Assembly (NCBI GenBank): GCA_944391335.1
Contig: CALXTF010000003.1
Location: forward strand, 17,853-81,852
Origin: an uncultured Alphaproteobacteria bacterium
Lineage (GTDB): Bacteria > Pseudomonadota > Alphaproteobacteria > RF32 > CAG-239
DNA: 64,000 bases
Direction: 5' to 3'
A program made the position numbers and the translations under genes. This document shows, piece after piece, positions 36,269-45,062 of this stretch. Below the pieces are notes generated by a model. That model made no database searches. It was not told where the DNA came from and was given only the letters and a program-made list of their open reading frames with translations. Position 1 is the stretch's first letter, and every line of letters begins with the position of its first letter.

Positions 36269-36928
36269 ATGCAAAAATTAGAAAATATATTGCAATACCA
36301 TTTTGAAAATAAACATTTATTACATCAATCCTTAACACATTCCAGTATAACTAACAGATTGTCTGAAAATTATGAACGATTGGAATTCTTAGGAGATCGC
36401 GTCTTAGGCGTTGCTGTCGCAGAATTGGTTTATCAAATGTTTCCAAATGAACCGGAAGGAAGTTTGTCACAACGATTTATGGCTCTTGTCTGTAAAGAAA
36501 CTGTCGCCGAAATGGCCTTAAAATTAGGTCTGGACGCCTATATAAACGCAGAAAGTTTAGATATTCATCATAATGATAATGTGTTGTGTGATGTTTGTGA
36601 AGCTGTGATTGGTGCAATTTATCTTGACGGAGGATGCAAAACAGCTGTTGATTTTGTTCAAAAAAATTGGCGCCCTTTACTGGATACTCATACAAATCCT
36701 CCTAAAGACGCTAAAACAAAATTACAGGAAATCGCCCATGAAAAAGGATTATCTGCCCCTAAATATATTGAAATCAGTAAAGAAGGAGCTGAACATAATC
36801 CTGTTTTTCATGTGCAGGTGGAAATAAATGGAATTCAATCACAACAAGGAAGCGGACATAATAAAAAAACAGCAGAACAATCCGCTGCTGAAAACATGCT
36901 TAAATTATTGGGAGTAAAAAATGGATAA
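36269..36928 (+). CDS. rnc: Ribonuclease III
   Basis: Cuts double-stranded RNA, including the rRNA precursor. The nuclease domain (about 1-145) has the signature NYERLEFLGDRVLG with the catalytic Glu/Asp residues and the second acidic set in LCDVCEAVIGAIYLDGG. The C-terminal dsRNA-binding domain (about 150-217) ends in GSGHNKKTAEQSAAENMLKL. The length of 219 is normal. The stop overlaps the era start by 8 bases, which implies translational coupling. Confidence 0.97.
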   Translation: MQKLENILQYHFENKHLLHQSLTHSSITNRLSENYERLEFLGDRVLGVAVAELVYQMFPNEPEGSLSQRFMALVCKETVAEMALKLGLDAYINAESLDIHHNDNVLCDVCEAVIGAIYLDGGCKTAVDFVQKNWRPLLDTHTNPPKDAKTKLQEIAHEKGLSAPKYIEISKEGAEHNPVFHVQVEINGIQSQQGSGHNKKTAEQSAAENMLKLLGVKNG

Positions 36929-37823
36929 TCAGATAAAACGTTGTGGTTTTGTTAGTTTAATCGGAGCTCCAAATGTCGGAAAATCAACAATTACAAATGA
37001 TTTTGTCGGTTCAAAAGTATCTATCGTTTCTCCTAAAGCGCAAACAACACGAACTTTGATAAAAGGAATAGGTGTTTATGAAAACACACAAATTATTTTT
37101 TTAGATACTCCTGGTATTTTTAAACCTAAACGACGTTTTGATCGTTCAATGGTCGCTTCTGCATGGAATGGAGCCGCAGATGGGGATATTCTGGTCTTGG
37201 TCGTTGATGCTCGGCGCGGCTTTGATAATGAAACAAAAGCTATTGTCGATGAATTAAAACTTAAACAGCAAAAAATGGTTCTGTTGCTAAATAAAATTGA
37301 TCTTGTTCATAAAGAAAAACTTTTGCCTCTTGCTGAAGAAATTAATCAAACAGCTCTTTTCTCCGAAACATTTATGGTTTCAGCGGCAACAGGGGAAAAT
37401 ATGAAGGATTTTTATCACTATCTGGCAGAAAATCTTCCTCAATCACCATGGTATTATCCTGAAGAACAAATGTCTGACTTGCCGCTTAGATTATTGGCGG
37501 CAGAAGTCGTAAGAGAAAAGTTGTTTTTATATTTGCAAGAAGAAATCCCTTATTCTTTAACCGTCGAACCGGAACTATGGGAAAGACGTATAGATGGAAG
37601 TATTCGTACGGAAATAACAATATATGTCGAACGAGAGGGCCAAAAAAAAATTATTATCGGGCATAATGGGGAAATGATAAAAAAAATAGGACAAACAGCA
37701 CGATTGGAATTAGAAAAAATGTTGGATGAAAGAATCCATTTGTTTCTATTCGTTAAGGTACGGGAAAACTGGAGTGAAGATCCTGCTCGCTACCAGGATT
37801 GGGGATTAATTTATAATGTCTAA
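36921..37823 (+). CDS. era: GTPase Era
   Basis: GTP-binding protein that binds the 3' end of 16S rRNA during 30S assembly. G1 is GAPNVGKSTI, G3 FLDTPGIF, G4 LLNKIDLV, and the C-terminal KH domain has IIGHNGEMIKKIGQ. The length of 300 is normal. GGAGTAAAA lies directly before the ATG inside the rnc end. The next gene in most relatives is recO; here a polysaccharide gene follows instead, so the conserved operon ends at era. Confidence 0.97.
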   Translation: MDNQIKRCGFVSLIGAPNVGKSTITNDFVGSKVSIVSPKAQTTRTLIKGIGVYENTQIIFLDTPGIFKPKRRFDRSMVASAWNGAADGDILVLVVDARRGFDNETKAIVDELKLKQQKMVLLLNKIDLVHKEKLLPLAEEINQTALFSETFMVSAATGENMKDFYHYLAENLPQSPWYYPEEQMSDLPLRLLAAEVVREKLFLYLQEEIPYSLTVEPELWERRIDGSIRTEITIYVEREGQKKIIIGHNGEMIKKIGQTARLELEKMLDERIHLFLFVKVRENWSEDPARYQDWGLIYNV

Positions 37824-37851
37824 AAATCTTGTATGATATGGAACTAAAATA

Positions 37852-39168
37852 ATGGATTTGAAATCTAAAAAACAAATATTACCATCTAAAAATGAAACAG
37901 ATATTTTTATTTTTAATTTATGGTGGTCATTGAATTATGGAGCAATATTAACTGCTTATGCGTTACAACAAAGTTTAAATGATTGGGGGTACAAAAGTAA
38001 GTTAGTACATTATGTGCAGGATTGGTGTCGTATTCATTTTCCCAACAGTTTTTCGGAAAAATTTGCTAAACGCCATTTACAAGTTACCGAACCTTTCGAT
38101 AATTATGAAGATATTATTCGATTAAATCAACAGGCTAATACTTTTATTGTTGGTTCGGATCAAGTGTTTAGGCAAAAATACAACCAACAACAAGGTTTTT
38201 ATTTTTATCTTCCTTTCGTCGATCCAGATAAGAAAAAAATTGCTTGCGCGGCTAGTTTCGGAATCGATCATTTGGAAGGAAACAGTTACGATAACCGCCT
38301 GAAAAAATATTATTTATCTTGTTTTGATGCCGTCTCTGTTCGGGAAATATCGGGAGTTAAAATTTGCCACGATGAATTAGATTGTTATGCTGAAAAAATT
38401 CTTGATCCTGTCTTTTGGCTTTCGGCAGATCATTGGCAAAAACTCGCCGAATTATCCGATTTAAATTGTAAAAATTATGTCTTTTCATACGTCCTTGACA
38501 ATAGTAGTGAAATAAAACATCAATTAGAGAATATCTACGGCAAAATAAACGAACAAGAAATTATAACTTTAGGTAAAGGGCAAAAAAAAGAAATTGGTAC
38601 TATCTCTCCGGAAGATTGGATCTATTATATTAAAAATTGCAATTTCCTAATAACAGATTCTTTTCACGGGGTATGTTTTGCCATTATTTTTAATAAGCCT
38701 TTTATTTGTTTAGTAAATCAAGAAAGAGGTCTAACTAGATTTGAAAGTTTGTTCGCAGATATTGGAATTGATTTACATGATTATCATAATGAAAAATTAG
38801 ATTTTACGTCAATTGATTATAAAAATGTCAATAGTAAATTACAAGAAAAAATAGCCTATTCAAGAGAGTGGATGCGTCAAGCTTTGGCTCGTCCTAAATC
38901 AACACTTTCCGAAAATAAAGAAATATTTTCTTTTTTTATGCAGCAATTGGATATCTGTCATTGGAAACTTGCTCAACAAAAACATCAAATTAATGAAATT
39001 CGTAAAATTTTATCAATAAGCGGAACTCTATGGCCTTATAAATTACGTTGTTGGCGGTATAAATGTTATTCTTTATTGTTTCAAGGTAAAAAAAGACAAA
39101 AATATAAAATCAAATATAACGAATATAAGCAAAAACTTGAAATGTTTATGAATATCAATTGTGATTAA
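37852..39168 (+). CDS. Polysaccharide pyruvyl transferase family protein
   Basis: The 438-residue protein matches the polysaccharide pyruvyl transferase superfamily: WWSLNYGAILTAYALQQ near residue 25, TFIVGSDQVFRQKYN near 100, a central KKIACAASFG, and NFLITDSFHGVCFAIIFNKPFICL near 265, the typical GT-B-like C-terminal signature. Family members add pyruvyl ketals, or act as related transferases, on capsule, LPS or glycolipid sugars; the actual substrate is unknown. A basic C-terminal tail (KLRCWRYKCYSLLFQGKKRQ) may contact the membrane. It starts 28 bases after era but probably belongs functionally to the glycan genes that follow. Confidence 0.85.
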   Translation: MDLKSKKQILPSKNETDIFIFNLWWSLNYGAILTAYALQQSLNDWGYKSKLVHYVQDWCRIHFPNSFSEKFAKRHLQVTEPFDNYEDIIRLNQQANTFIVGSDQVFRQKYNQQQGFYFYLPFVDPDKKKIACAASFGIDHLEGNSYDNRLKKYYLSCFDAVSVREISGVKICHDELDCYAEKILDPVFWLSADHWQKLAELSDLNCKNYVFSYVLDNSSEIKHQLENIYGKINEQEIITLGKGQKKEIGTISPEDWIYYIKNCNFLITDSFHGVCFAIIFNKPFICLVNQERGLTRFESLFADIGIDLHDYHNEKLDFTSIDYKNVNSKLQEKIAYSREWMRQALARPKSTLSENKEIFSFFMQQLDICHWKLAQQKHQINEIRKILSISGTLWPYKLRCWRYKCYSLLFQGKKRQKYKIKYNEYKQKLEMFMNINCD

Positions 39169-39244
39169 TAAATTATTTTTATTATTTTCCTTCAAAATTT
39201 ATTTTTTATATTCTATATTATAATAAATAATATAAGGAAAAAAT

Positions 39245-39904
39245 ATGGTAGAATATATAAAAACAGCTTTGGTTTCTGATTTTGACGGAACAATTAGTGA
39301 TGATGATTTTTTTAATTATGTCTGTCATCAATATCTTGGTCAAGAGGCTCTTATTCCATGGCAAGAATATTTACAAGGGAAAAAAACTCATTTTGAAGCC
39401 TTAAAAGAAATTTTTTCATCTCTAAGGGTTAATCAAAAAGAGTTTGATGAATTTATTTGCCAAATCCCGATTGATGAATATTTTTTTAAAACAGCAGCTT
39501 TTTGCAGACAAAAAGAAATTCCCGTATATATTTGCTCAGCCGGTTGTGATTATTATATACAAAAAAGATTAGGCGATAAAATTAAAAATCTTAACTTGAA
39601 ACTTATTACTAATCATGGAGTGTATAATTCTCAAACAGGTCTTATCATAACTCCTTTACCTCTTAACAGTCCTTTTTATGATCCGGATACTGGTGTTAAT
39701 AAAGCATCTATCGTTCATTATCTTCAATTACAAGGGTATAAAGTCGTTTATTGTGGAGATGGTAAACCTGATATACCTGCGGCAATTCAAGCAAATATCG
39801 TTTTTGCTCGAAAAACACTTCTTTCTCAATGTAAACAATTAAAAATACCAATTATGCAATTAGAAAATTTTAATCAAGTTTATCATTTTTTGAAAGGTGA
39901 ATAA
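39245..39904 (+). CDS. HAD-superfamily phosphatase (MtnX-like, subclass IB)
   Basis: The 219 residues contain HAD motif I SDFDGTISDDD, motif II CSAGCDYYIQ, and motifs III/IV with KASIVHYLQLQ and VYCGDGKPDIPAA. The overall form resembles MtnX-type 2-hydroxy-3-keto-5-methylthiopentenyl-1-phosphate phosphatases and PSP-like enzymes, but the context has no methionine salvage genes. The gene overlaps the start region of a glycerol-1-phosphate dehydrogenase family gene, so its substrate is more likely a small phospho-sugar or phospho-polyol for glycan synthesis (inference). Confidence 0.8.
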   Translation: MVEYIKTALVSDFDGTISDDDFFNYVCHQYLGQEALIPWQEYLQGKKTHFEALKEIFSSLRVNQKEFDEFICQIPIDEYFFKTAAFCRQKEIPVYICSAGCDYYIQKRLGDKIKNLNLKLITNHGVYNSQTGLIITPLPLNSPFYDPDTGVNKASIVHYLQLQGYKVVYCGDGKPDIPAAIQANIVFARKTLLSQCKQLKIPIMQLENFNQVYHFLKGE

Positions 39905-39905
39905 A

Positions 39906-40988
39906 ATGAAAAAAATCCTTCCCTATATGCTTACGGCAAGACAAATAAATATTCCTTATCTGCTTAAAACAGGTGAAGGGAAAATTAGAAAAATAGGTAA
40001 GTATTTATTTGATAAAGATATGATGGAAATTGCTTTATTTTGGGGAGAAGGAATAGAAAATCTTCTTGGGCAGAAATTAAATCAAGGGTTAAATGAAAAT
40101 CATATAAAAATTCTATCGGAGAATACAATAACAAGTATTGCTATTGAAGATATTATAACTTCGGCTTTTTCGTTACCAGCGGGAATTAAAGCAATTGTTG
40201 GTATCGGCGGTGGAAAAGTCCTTGATTTTGCAAAATATACCGCTCACTTGTTAAAATTACCTTATATCAGCGTACCAACCTCAATGTCAAATGATGGTTT
40301 TTGTTCACCGACGGTTTCACTTACGGTAAAGGGGGAGCGCAAAACTGTAAAAGCTTCTATTCCATATGGCGTTGTTATCGATTTAGATGTTATAGCTGGA
40401 TGTCCTAAAAGTTTTCTTTATTCCGGCGTCGGTGACATGATTGCTAAAGTCAGTGCTTTATGGGATTGGAAACATGCCGCGGAAAAAGGATTAGAGAGAT
40501 TTAATGATTTCGCGTCGATGATGTCATATAATTCACTTGATTTATTGTTTTTGCGCCATAGCAGTGATTTATCATCTCCACGTTTTCAACGAAGTTTGGC
40601 AACTTCACTTCTTTATAGCGGTATTGCCATGGAAATAGCTGGCACATCAAGACCGGCCAGTGGATCAGAACATTTAATTTCTCACGCCTTAGATCAACTT
40701 TCTGCTAAACCTAAGATGCATGGATTGCAAGTCGGTACAGCCGCATATTTATGTGCCAAGCTTCAAAAAAATCCAGAAGTTGATGGTATTAGAGATATTT
40801 TATCGGCAACAGGCTTTTTTGATTTTGTTGCTCAAGATCCTTTCGATAAAACAGAATTTATTCGTGCTGTTGAAATGGCTCCCGAAATTAAACAAAACTA
40901 TTATACAATCCTTTCTGAGCCGCAAAGTTTGCCCAAAGCTATACGTTTGTTGGAAGAAGATGAAATTTTACAACGGCTTGTTAAATAA
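39906..40988 (+). CDS. sn-glycerol-1-phosphate dehydrogenase family protein
   Basis: Iron/zinc-alcohol-dehydrogenase-fold enzyme close to the EgsA/AraM group, which reduces dihydroxyacetone phosphate to sn-glycerol-1-phosphate. The NAD(P) site is AIVGIGGGKVLDFAKYTA, followed by SVPTSMSNDGFCSPTVS; metal ligands are the Asp of GVGDMIAK and His residues of SGSEHLISHALD and PKMHGLQVG. At 360 residues it is full length. The start at 39906 (MKKILPYML) is set by AAAGGTG seven bases upstream; the track-style GTG at 39897 overlaps it. Bacterial members are uncommon, and here the neighbours point to a glycerol-phosphate-containing surface glycan. Confidence 0.85.
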   Translation: MKKILPYMLTARQINIPYLLKTGEGKIRKIGKYLFDKDMMEIALFWGEGIENLLGQKLNQGLNENHIKILSENTITSIAIEDIITSAFSLPAGIKAIVGIGGGKVLDFAKYTAHLLKLPYISVPTSMSNDGFCSPTVSLTVKGERKTVKASIPYGVVIDLDVIAGCPKSFLYSGVGDMIAKVSALWDWKHAAEKGLERFNDFASMMSYNSLDLLFLRHSSDLSSPRFQRSLATSLLYSGIAMEIAGTSRPASGSEHLISHALDQLSAKPKMHGLQVGTAAYLCAKLQKNPEVDGIRDILSATGFFDFVAQDPFDKTEFIRAVEMAPEIKQNYYTILSEPQSLPKAIRLLEEDEILQRLVK

Positions 40989-40989
40989 A

Positions 40990-42048
40990 CTAAACAACTA
41001 TTTGCCATAAATGTTGAGGCTTAGGATTATTATCAAATAATAATTCCATCATCCATGCCGTAACTAATTTATTATTAAATTCGCGATAATATGCGTCATA
41101 ACCTATTTTTGCTGCTTTCATCCGAGCTTCGGGATTGTTTTTATAAAAATGCAGTTTATCTATAAATTCTTGTTCTGTACTAAAAAATGCAGCTCCGTCT
41201 TCAGATAGAATTTCGTTAAATCCGGCCTCTCTTTCTAGTAAAGCCAATTGTCCGTTGCCTATAATATGAGCCAATCTATCAGAACTGTATAAATAAACAT
41301 TGTTTCGTCTGCTAAAACTAAACCCTATACCGGCTTTGTTAAATGCTTCTAAATAATCCGCTCCGTTAAAGGGAGAGGAATTACGAATATGTCCTCCAAG
41401 CAGCCATTTTATATCTGGAATTTTTTCTTCTGTTTTATTAATAACGTGTTCGACACTTTGATATAAGCCGCAAAATTCCCGATTATCCGTATTTGCGCAA
41501 AGAAAAACATCAAATGGAAGATCGTGTTTTGTAAAAGTTGTTCCGGTTTCTATTGCCGGATCAACCATATTTGGAATATGCGCCACTGGTTTTCCGTTGC
41601 GTGAAAATTGTTTAAGTAATTCTTTATCACCGGTAGAAATCATGGTTACGTCAACGACATCAAGTTTATTATTAAGAGCATCAATATTGTGTTGGCATTC
41701 TTTTGAATGATAAATTGAATCACAATTCCATTGCATTATTCGTGTTTTGGGAAACTTTTTTCTGATTTTGATAATTGTTTCAGTTGAAATTGTATCGGCA
41801 TGGCCAAATAAAATAGCATCTGGACGAACGGTTTGGCAAAATTCAAGGAGATGTTTATTGACACGATATCGTCCAAGAGCATTCATATGTCCATAACCAA
41901 ACATCCGGCATAAATCTCTGTCTGCATAATTAATGACTTCATATCCGTTTTTTATGAGGCCGGTTGAAATTTTTACAGGAAACCCACATTGGAAACAACC
42001 TTTTAGACGTAGGGAGTTGAAATTAGCGACATGAAGAATACGGCTCAT
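40990..42048 (-). CDS. Glycosyltransferase family 1-like (CgeB/Glyco_trans_1_2 type)
   Basis: A GT-B-like protein of 352 residues: N-terminal MSRILHVANFNSLRLKG, a central ILFGHADTISTETI, and the C-terminal Glyco_trans_1_2 pattern YLYSSDRLAHIIGNGQLALL, EREAGFNEILSEDGAAFFST, ending in AAKIGYDAYYREFNNKLV. It should move a sugar from a nucleotide donor to a glycan acceptor; donor and acceptor are unknown. It overlaps the upstream gene by four bases (ATGA) and converges on the dehydrogenase gene with a single base between the two stop codons. Confidence 0.82.
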   Translation of the reverse strand: MSRILHVANFNSLRLKGCFQCGFPVKISTGLIKNGYEVINYADRDLCRMFGYGHMNALGRYRVNKHLLEFCQTVRPDAILFGHADTISTETIIKIRKKFPKTRIMQWNCDSIYHSKECQHNIDALNNKLDVVDVTMISTGDKELLKQFSRNGKPVAHIPNMVDPAIETGTTFTKHDLPFDVFLCANTDNREFCGLYQSVEHVINKTEEKIPDIKWLLGGHIRNSSPFNGADYLEAFNKAGIGFSFSRRNNVYLYSSDRLAHIIGNGQLALLEREAGFNEILSEDGAAFFSTEQEFIDKLHFYKNNPEARMKAAKIGYDAYYREFNNKLVTAWMMELLFDNNPKPQHLWQIVV

Positions 42049-42737
42049 TTATTTTTGCTCCATAATTTTAGAGTAATATTAATATTGGCGATAATTTTTA
42101 GTAAAGGTTTTAAAATCTTGGGTGAGGCTCCGGCAGCACTAAAACGTACAGCAACACGAGGCAGTTTACATTCAACAGCTATTCCCATTCGATGATGGCC
42201 TTGATTAACAGTGTCTTTAATTCCCATCATTCTTAGCAACATAATGTCTAAAGGGAAATTATCATCATAACCTTTTTGCATTGATTTGTATAATTCGTCG
42301 TATCTTTTTTTTCGTTCATTAGCGTCAAAATAATATAAAGGGTTGCTAAATATATATGCGTTCTTGCGGGTGCGGATATTTCGTTCAATTTTAAGATGTC
42401 TGATATCCATGGGGTTCATATGGTATATATTGGAAGAAAAAATTTTATAGTGAGCGCGCAGGGGTTTGATGAATACGGTAAAAATATCAAAACGATTTAT
42501 TTTAGTAATAAAGGCAAAGCGGATTGGAATAAAAGGTATGTTATTTTTGATAGCCTCAAGAATTATTTCACGTCCGCAGAGGAGGGTATCTTTTTGTCCA
42601 GCTTGACTATCTCCGATAAGAACAACGACTTTGTCTTTTAATTGATGTTTAAAGTCTTCAAGAGGCCCATCTTTTAAGATATTGATATCATAAGGATCGA
42701 CAGGGTAGAGTTCGGATGATTGACAAAGTTCGTGCAT
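42045..42737 (-). CDS. Unknown protein in the glycan block
   Basis: I do not recognise the family with confidence. The 230-residue protein lacks a signal peptide. Residues 30-45 (KDKVVVLIGDSQAGQKDTLL) could be an SGNH-like first strand with GDS, and GHHRMGIAVECKLPRVAVRF near 185 resembles a ParB/Srx-like HHR turn; the two hints are not compatible with one known family. The tail is basic and hydrophobic (LLKIIANINITLKLWSKNK) and may touch the membrane. GGAG precedes the ATG. It is translationally coupled to the glycosyltransferase. Confidence 0.65.
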   Translation of the reverse strand: MHELCQSSELYPVDPYDINILKDGPLEDFKHQLKDKVVVLIGDSQAGQKDTLLCGREIILEAIKNNIPFIPIRFAFITKINRFDIFTVFIKPLRAHYKIFSSNIYHMNPMDIRHLKIERNIRTRKNAYIFSNPLYYFDANERKKRYDELYKSMQKGYDDNFPLDIMLLRMMGIKDTVNQGHHRMGIAVECKLPRVAVRFSAAGASPKILKPLLKIIANINITLKLWSKNK

Positions 42738-42908
42738 ATAGTTCTCCTTTTACGGAAAAATTATAAGATATTTCTCTTAAATTGGCAAATAAATATTTAT
42801 TTTATACAATAAATTTTTTTATTTTAAAATATGTTTTTTATTGTAGAAATATGAATTTTATGTTAAAATTTAAATATATAAAATATAATTATGAAAAGGA
42901 GACGAGCC

Positions 42909-43409
42909 ATGACAAATGAAATGATAGATAAAACTTTTGGTGAAGGCTTTCTTCTGGCTGTTGAAAAATCCCAAAATCAACAGAAACTTTTTGCTGTATT
43001 GGAGGATGCTGTATCACAATTTTATCCTCAATATGATTTATCAGCTCAACTGGTAAGACTTTCTGATTTTGAATCTGTGGCTATCTATCAGAATAAATTA
43101 GCGCGCATAAGAATTGATTATAACGCTAAAGCTGTAAGGGAAATATATCAACGTTTAATTGGATTGAAAAATTTTGGTAATGATAATTATAAATATAAAG
43201 AAAAAATAATTCGGAAGCTTAATCTCTTAATTAATAATTATCCAACTATCGATGAAATTATTTATATTGTCATGGCTGCATATGTTATGTGTGGTTATGG
43301 AAATGTAAAAAAATTTAAAAAAGAATTATGTGCATATATTAATGAGAATTCCGCAACTAATTTACATAACCAATCTATTTTTGAAAAAGTTCATGCCTTA
43401 AATCCTTAA
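42909..43409 (+). CDS. Unknown soluble protein
   Basis: No family recognised. From ATG 42909 (MTNEMIDK), placed by GGAG seven bases upstream, the product has 166 residues without signal or membrane segments. It looks mainly helical, with a basic central part (YKYKEKIIRKLNLLINN). The frame opens 18 bases earlier, but that would place the ribosome site inside the gene. It stands alone between the glycan operon (divergent) and the phosphoethanolamine transferase gene (convergent, 24 bases between stops). The region before it (42738-42908) is very AT-rich. Confidence 0.65.
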   Translation: MTNEMIDKTFGEGFLLAVEKSQNQQKLFAVLEDAVSQFYPQYDLSAQLVRLSDFESVAIYQNKLARIRIDYNAKAVREIYQRLIGLKNFGNDNYKYKEKIIRKLNLLINNYPTIDEIIYIVMAAYVMCGYGNVKKFKKELCAYINENSATNLHNQSIFEKVHALNP

Positions 43410-43433
43410 TTGATATTAATTGAGGTCGTATCG

Positions 43434-45035
43434 TTAATGACGGCAAGCCGCAAGAATATCAAGGCGTGAGTTATAAAATGGCGATGTTACCCGACTTAAA
43501 CCTAGTAATGTGTGAAAAACATTGTCATGTGAAAATCTTTGCTTACTAATTCTGCGAATACATTCCATATCTAAATTGTTGCTTTTTATATAATTGGCAG
43601 AAAACCAAAATAGTGTGGGAATGTGTTTTTGTTCATCAGGGGCTGTGTCATAAGGCGCAGAATGCATATAAATATTATTTTCACCTAAAGATTGACCGTG
43701 ATCGGAAGTAAAAAATAATGCAATGTCATATTCATCAGAAAGTTTTTTTAACTTCTCAATTGTTTGAGCCAACATATATGAGGTATAATAAATTGTATTA
43801 TCATAAGCATTTACAATTTCTTCACGAGTGCAGTTTTGTAAAAATTTTTGTTTGCAAACAGGAGTATATATTTCAAATTTTTTAGGATATCTCTGCGCAT
43901 AAAGAGGACCATGGCTTCCTCTTTGATGAAGGACAATTAAGGTCGGTTGGTTTGTACTTTTAATTTTTGAAATGAAATCCTTTAATAAAATTTCATCAGG
44001 ACATTCTTTAACATGACAAAACCGTTCTTGCTCAATGCGGTTACAATTATCTTTGCAATCTGTGTTATTTTCGCGCCACAAAAGTTTATAACCGGCATGG
44101 TCGATAATATCTAAAACGTTTTCGGTATATTTTTCACTTTCAGGTTTAAATTTTACTCTTGGATAGGGAGAAAAAATACAAGGTACGGAAATAGCTGTTG
44201 CTGTTCCGCAAGAATAAAAATTATTAAAATAGATAAGTTCATTTTGATATTTTTCTAAAGGTTCATTGGTTCTTCTTTTATATCCGGAGAGGGAAAAATT
44301 TGCATCACGAGCCGATTCTCCAATAACAACAACAATTAAGTTTTTTTTGCTTTCCATGGGGGCGGGAAGCATTTTTGCGCCATCTGAAATTTTTTTTAGT
44401 TTAATGCCAATATATTTTGTTTTAATTTTTATAACAGAAATAATTGCTCCAATATAATTGGCTGGAACTAATGAATTTTTTAAATATTTACGTTGCCTTA
44501 ACATTTGAGAGTTATCTAAAAGACCGATACCAATAATACTGCCGCAAATAAGTAAATAGATACTACTCATGAGTAATCGAAAATAAATTTCTTGTTTTTT
44601 AGGGATATAAACAATATGGGTTTTATAAATAATATATGAAGGGAAAACAAATAAAACTAATAAATATAAAATCATTTTTAAATTGAGCATATCAGATACT
44701 TCATAAATATCTGTTTGTAAAACATTTAAAAGCATAATTTTATCTATCACAATTCCATATGCGTTCATAAAATAAAAAGCAGAAGTATTTAAAAGACAAA
44801 ATGTTATAGCCAGTGGTTTAGTTAGGTTGCGGATAAATAAAATTGAGGTAATAATATTTAATATGGCAAAAACACATATTGTTGTTAATATTGTGGCTAA
44901 AAATGAATAATCATGATGAAAAACAGTTTTAATAAAAGGAATATTATAAGCTGCCATAGTAAAACAGCAATAAAGGAAATTAAAACGAATGCTTGAAACA
45001 GACCATAAATAACGTGATGTTTGAGTTAGAAACAT
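43434..45035 (-). CDS. Phosphoethanolamine transferase (EptA family)
   Basis: Inner-membrane sulfatase-fold enzyme that moves phosphoethanolamine from phosphatidylethanolamine to lipid A or another glycan. Five hydrophobic segments fill residues 1-185. The periplasmic catalytic domain has VVIGESARDANFSLSGY with the metal-binding Glu, the nucleophile Thr in SCGTATAISVPCIFS, LHQRGSHGPLY and FFTSDHGQSLGE with the remaining metal ligands. The multiple Cys (SCG, CKDNCNR, CHVKECP, CKQKFLQNC) match the disulfides known in EptA. The acceptor cannot be told from sequence. It is the last gene on the minus strand here, 27 bases after hdaA. Confidence 0.93.
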   Translation of the reverse strand: MFLTQTSRYLWSVSSIRFNFLYCCFTMAAYNIPFIKTVFHHDYSFLATILTTICVFAILNIITSILFIRNLTKPLAITFCLLNTSAFYFMNAYGIVIDKIMLLNVLQTDIYEVSDMLNLKMILYLLVLFVFPSYIIYKTHIVYIPKKQEIYFRLLMSSIYLLICGSIIGIGLLDNSQMLRQRKYLKNSLVPANYIGAIISVIKIKTKYIGIKLKKISDGAKMLPAPMESKKNLIVVVIGESARDANFSLSGYKRRTNEPLEKYQNELIYFNNFYSCGTATAISVPCIFSPYPRVKFKPESEKYTENVLDIIDHAGYKLLWRENNTDCKDNCNRIEQERFCHVKECPDEILLKDFISKIKSTNQPTLIVLHQRGSHGPLYAQRYPKKFEIYTPVCKQKFLQNCTREEIVNAYDNTIYYTSYMLAQTIEKLKKLSDEYDIALFFTSDHGQSLGENNIYMHSAPYDTAPDEQKHIPTLFWFSANYIKSNNLDMECIRRISKQRFSHDNVFHTLLGLSRVTSPFYNSRLDILAACRH

Positions 45036-45062
45036 GGTAAAATCCTTAACAAACAGATTATA

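Noticed and set aside
42396..42641. Plus-strand open frame of 81 codons
   Set aside because: It is entirely antisense to the unknown gene 42045-42737, which has a good ribosome site and overlaps the glycosyltransferase in operon fashion.
43434..45035. Acquired mcr-type colistin-resistance gene
   Set aside because: The protein is an EptA-family member, but no mobile element flanks it and base composition matches the neighbours; it is more likely chromosomal and native.
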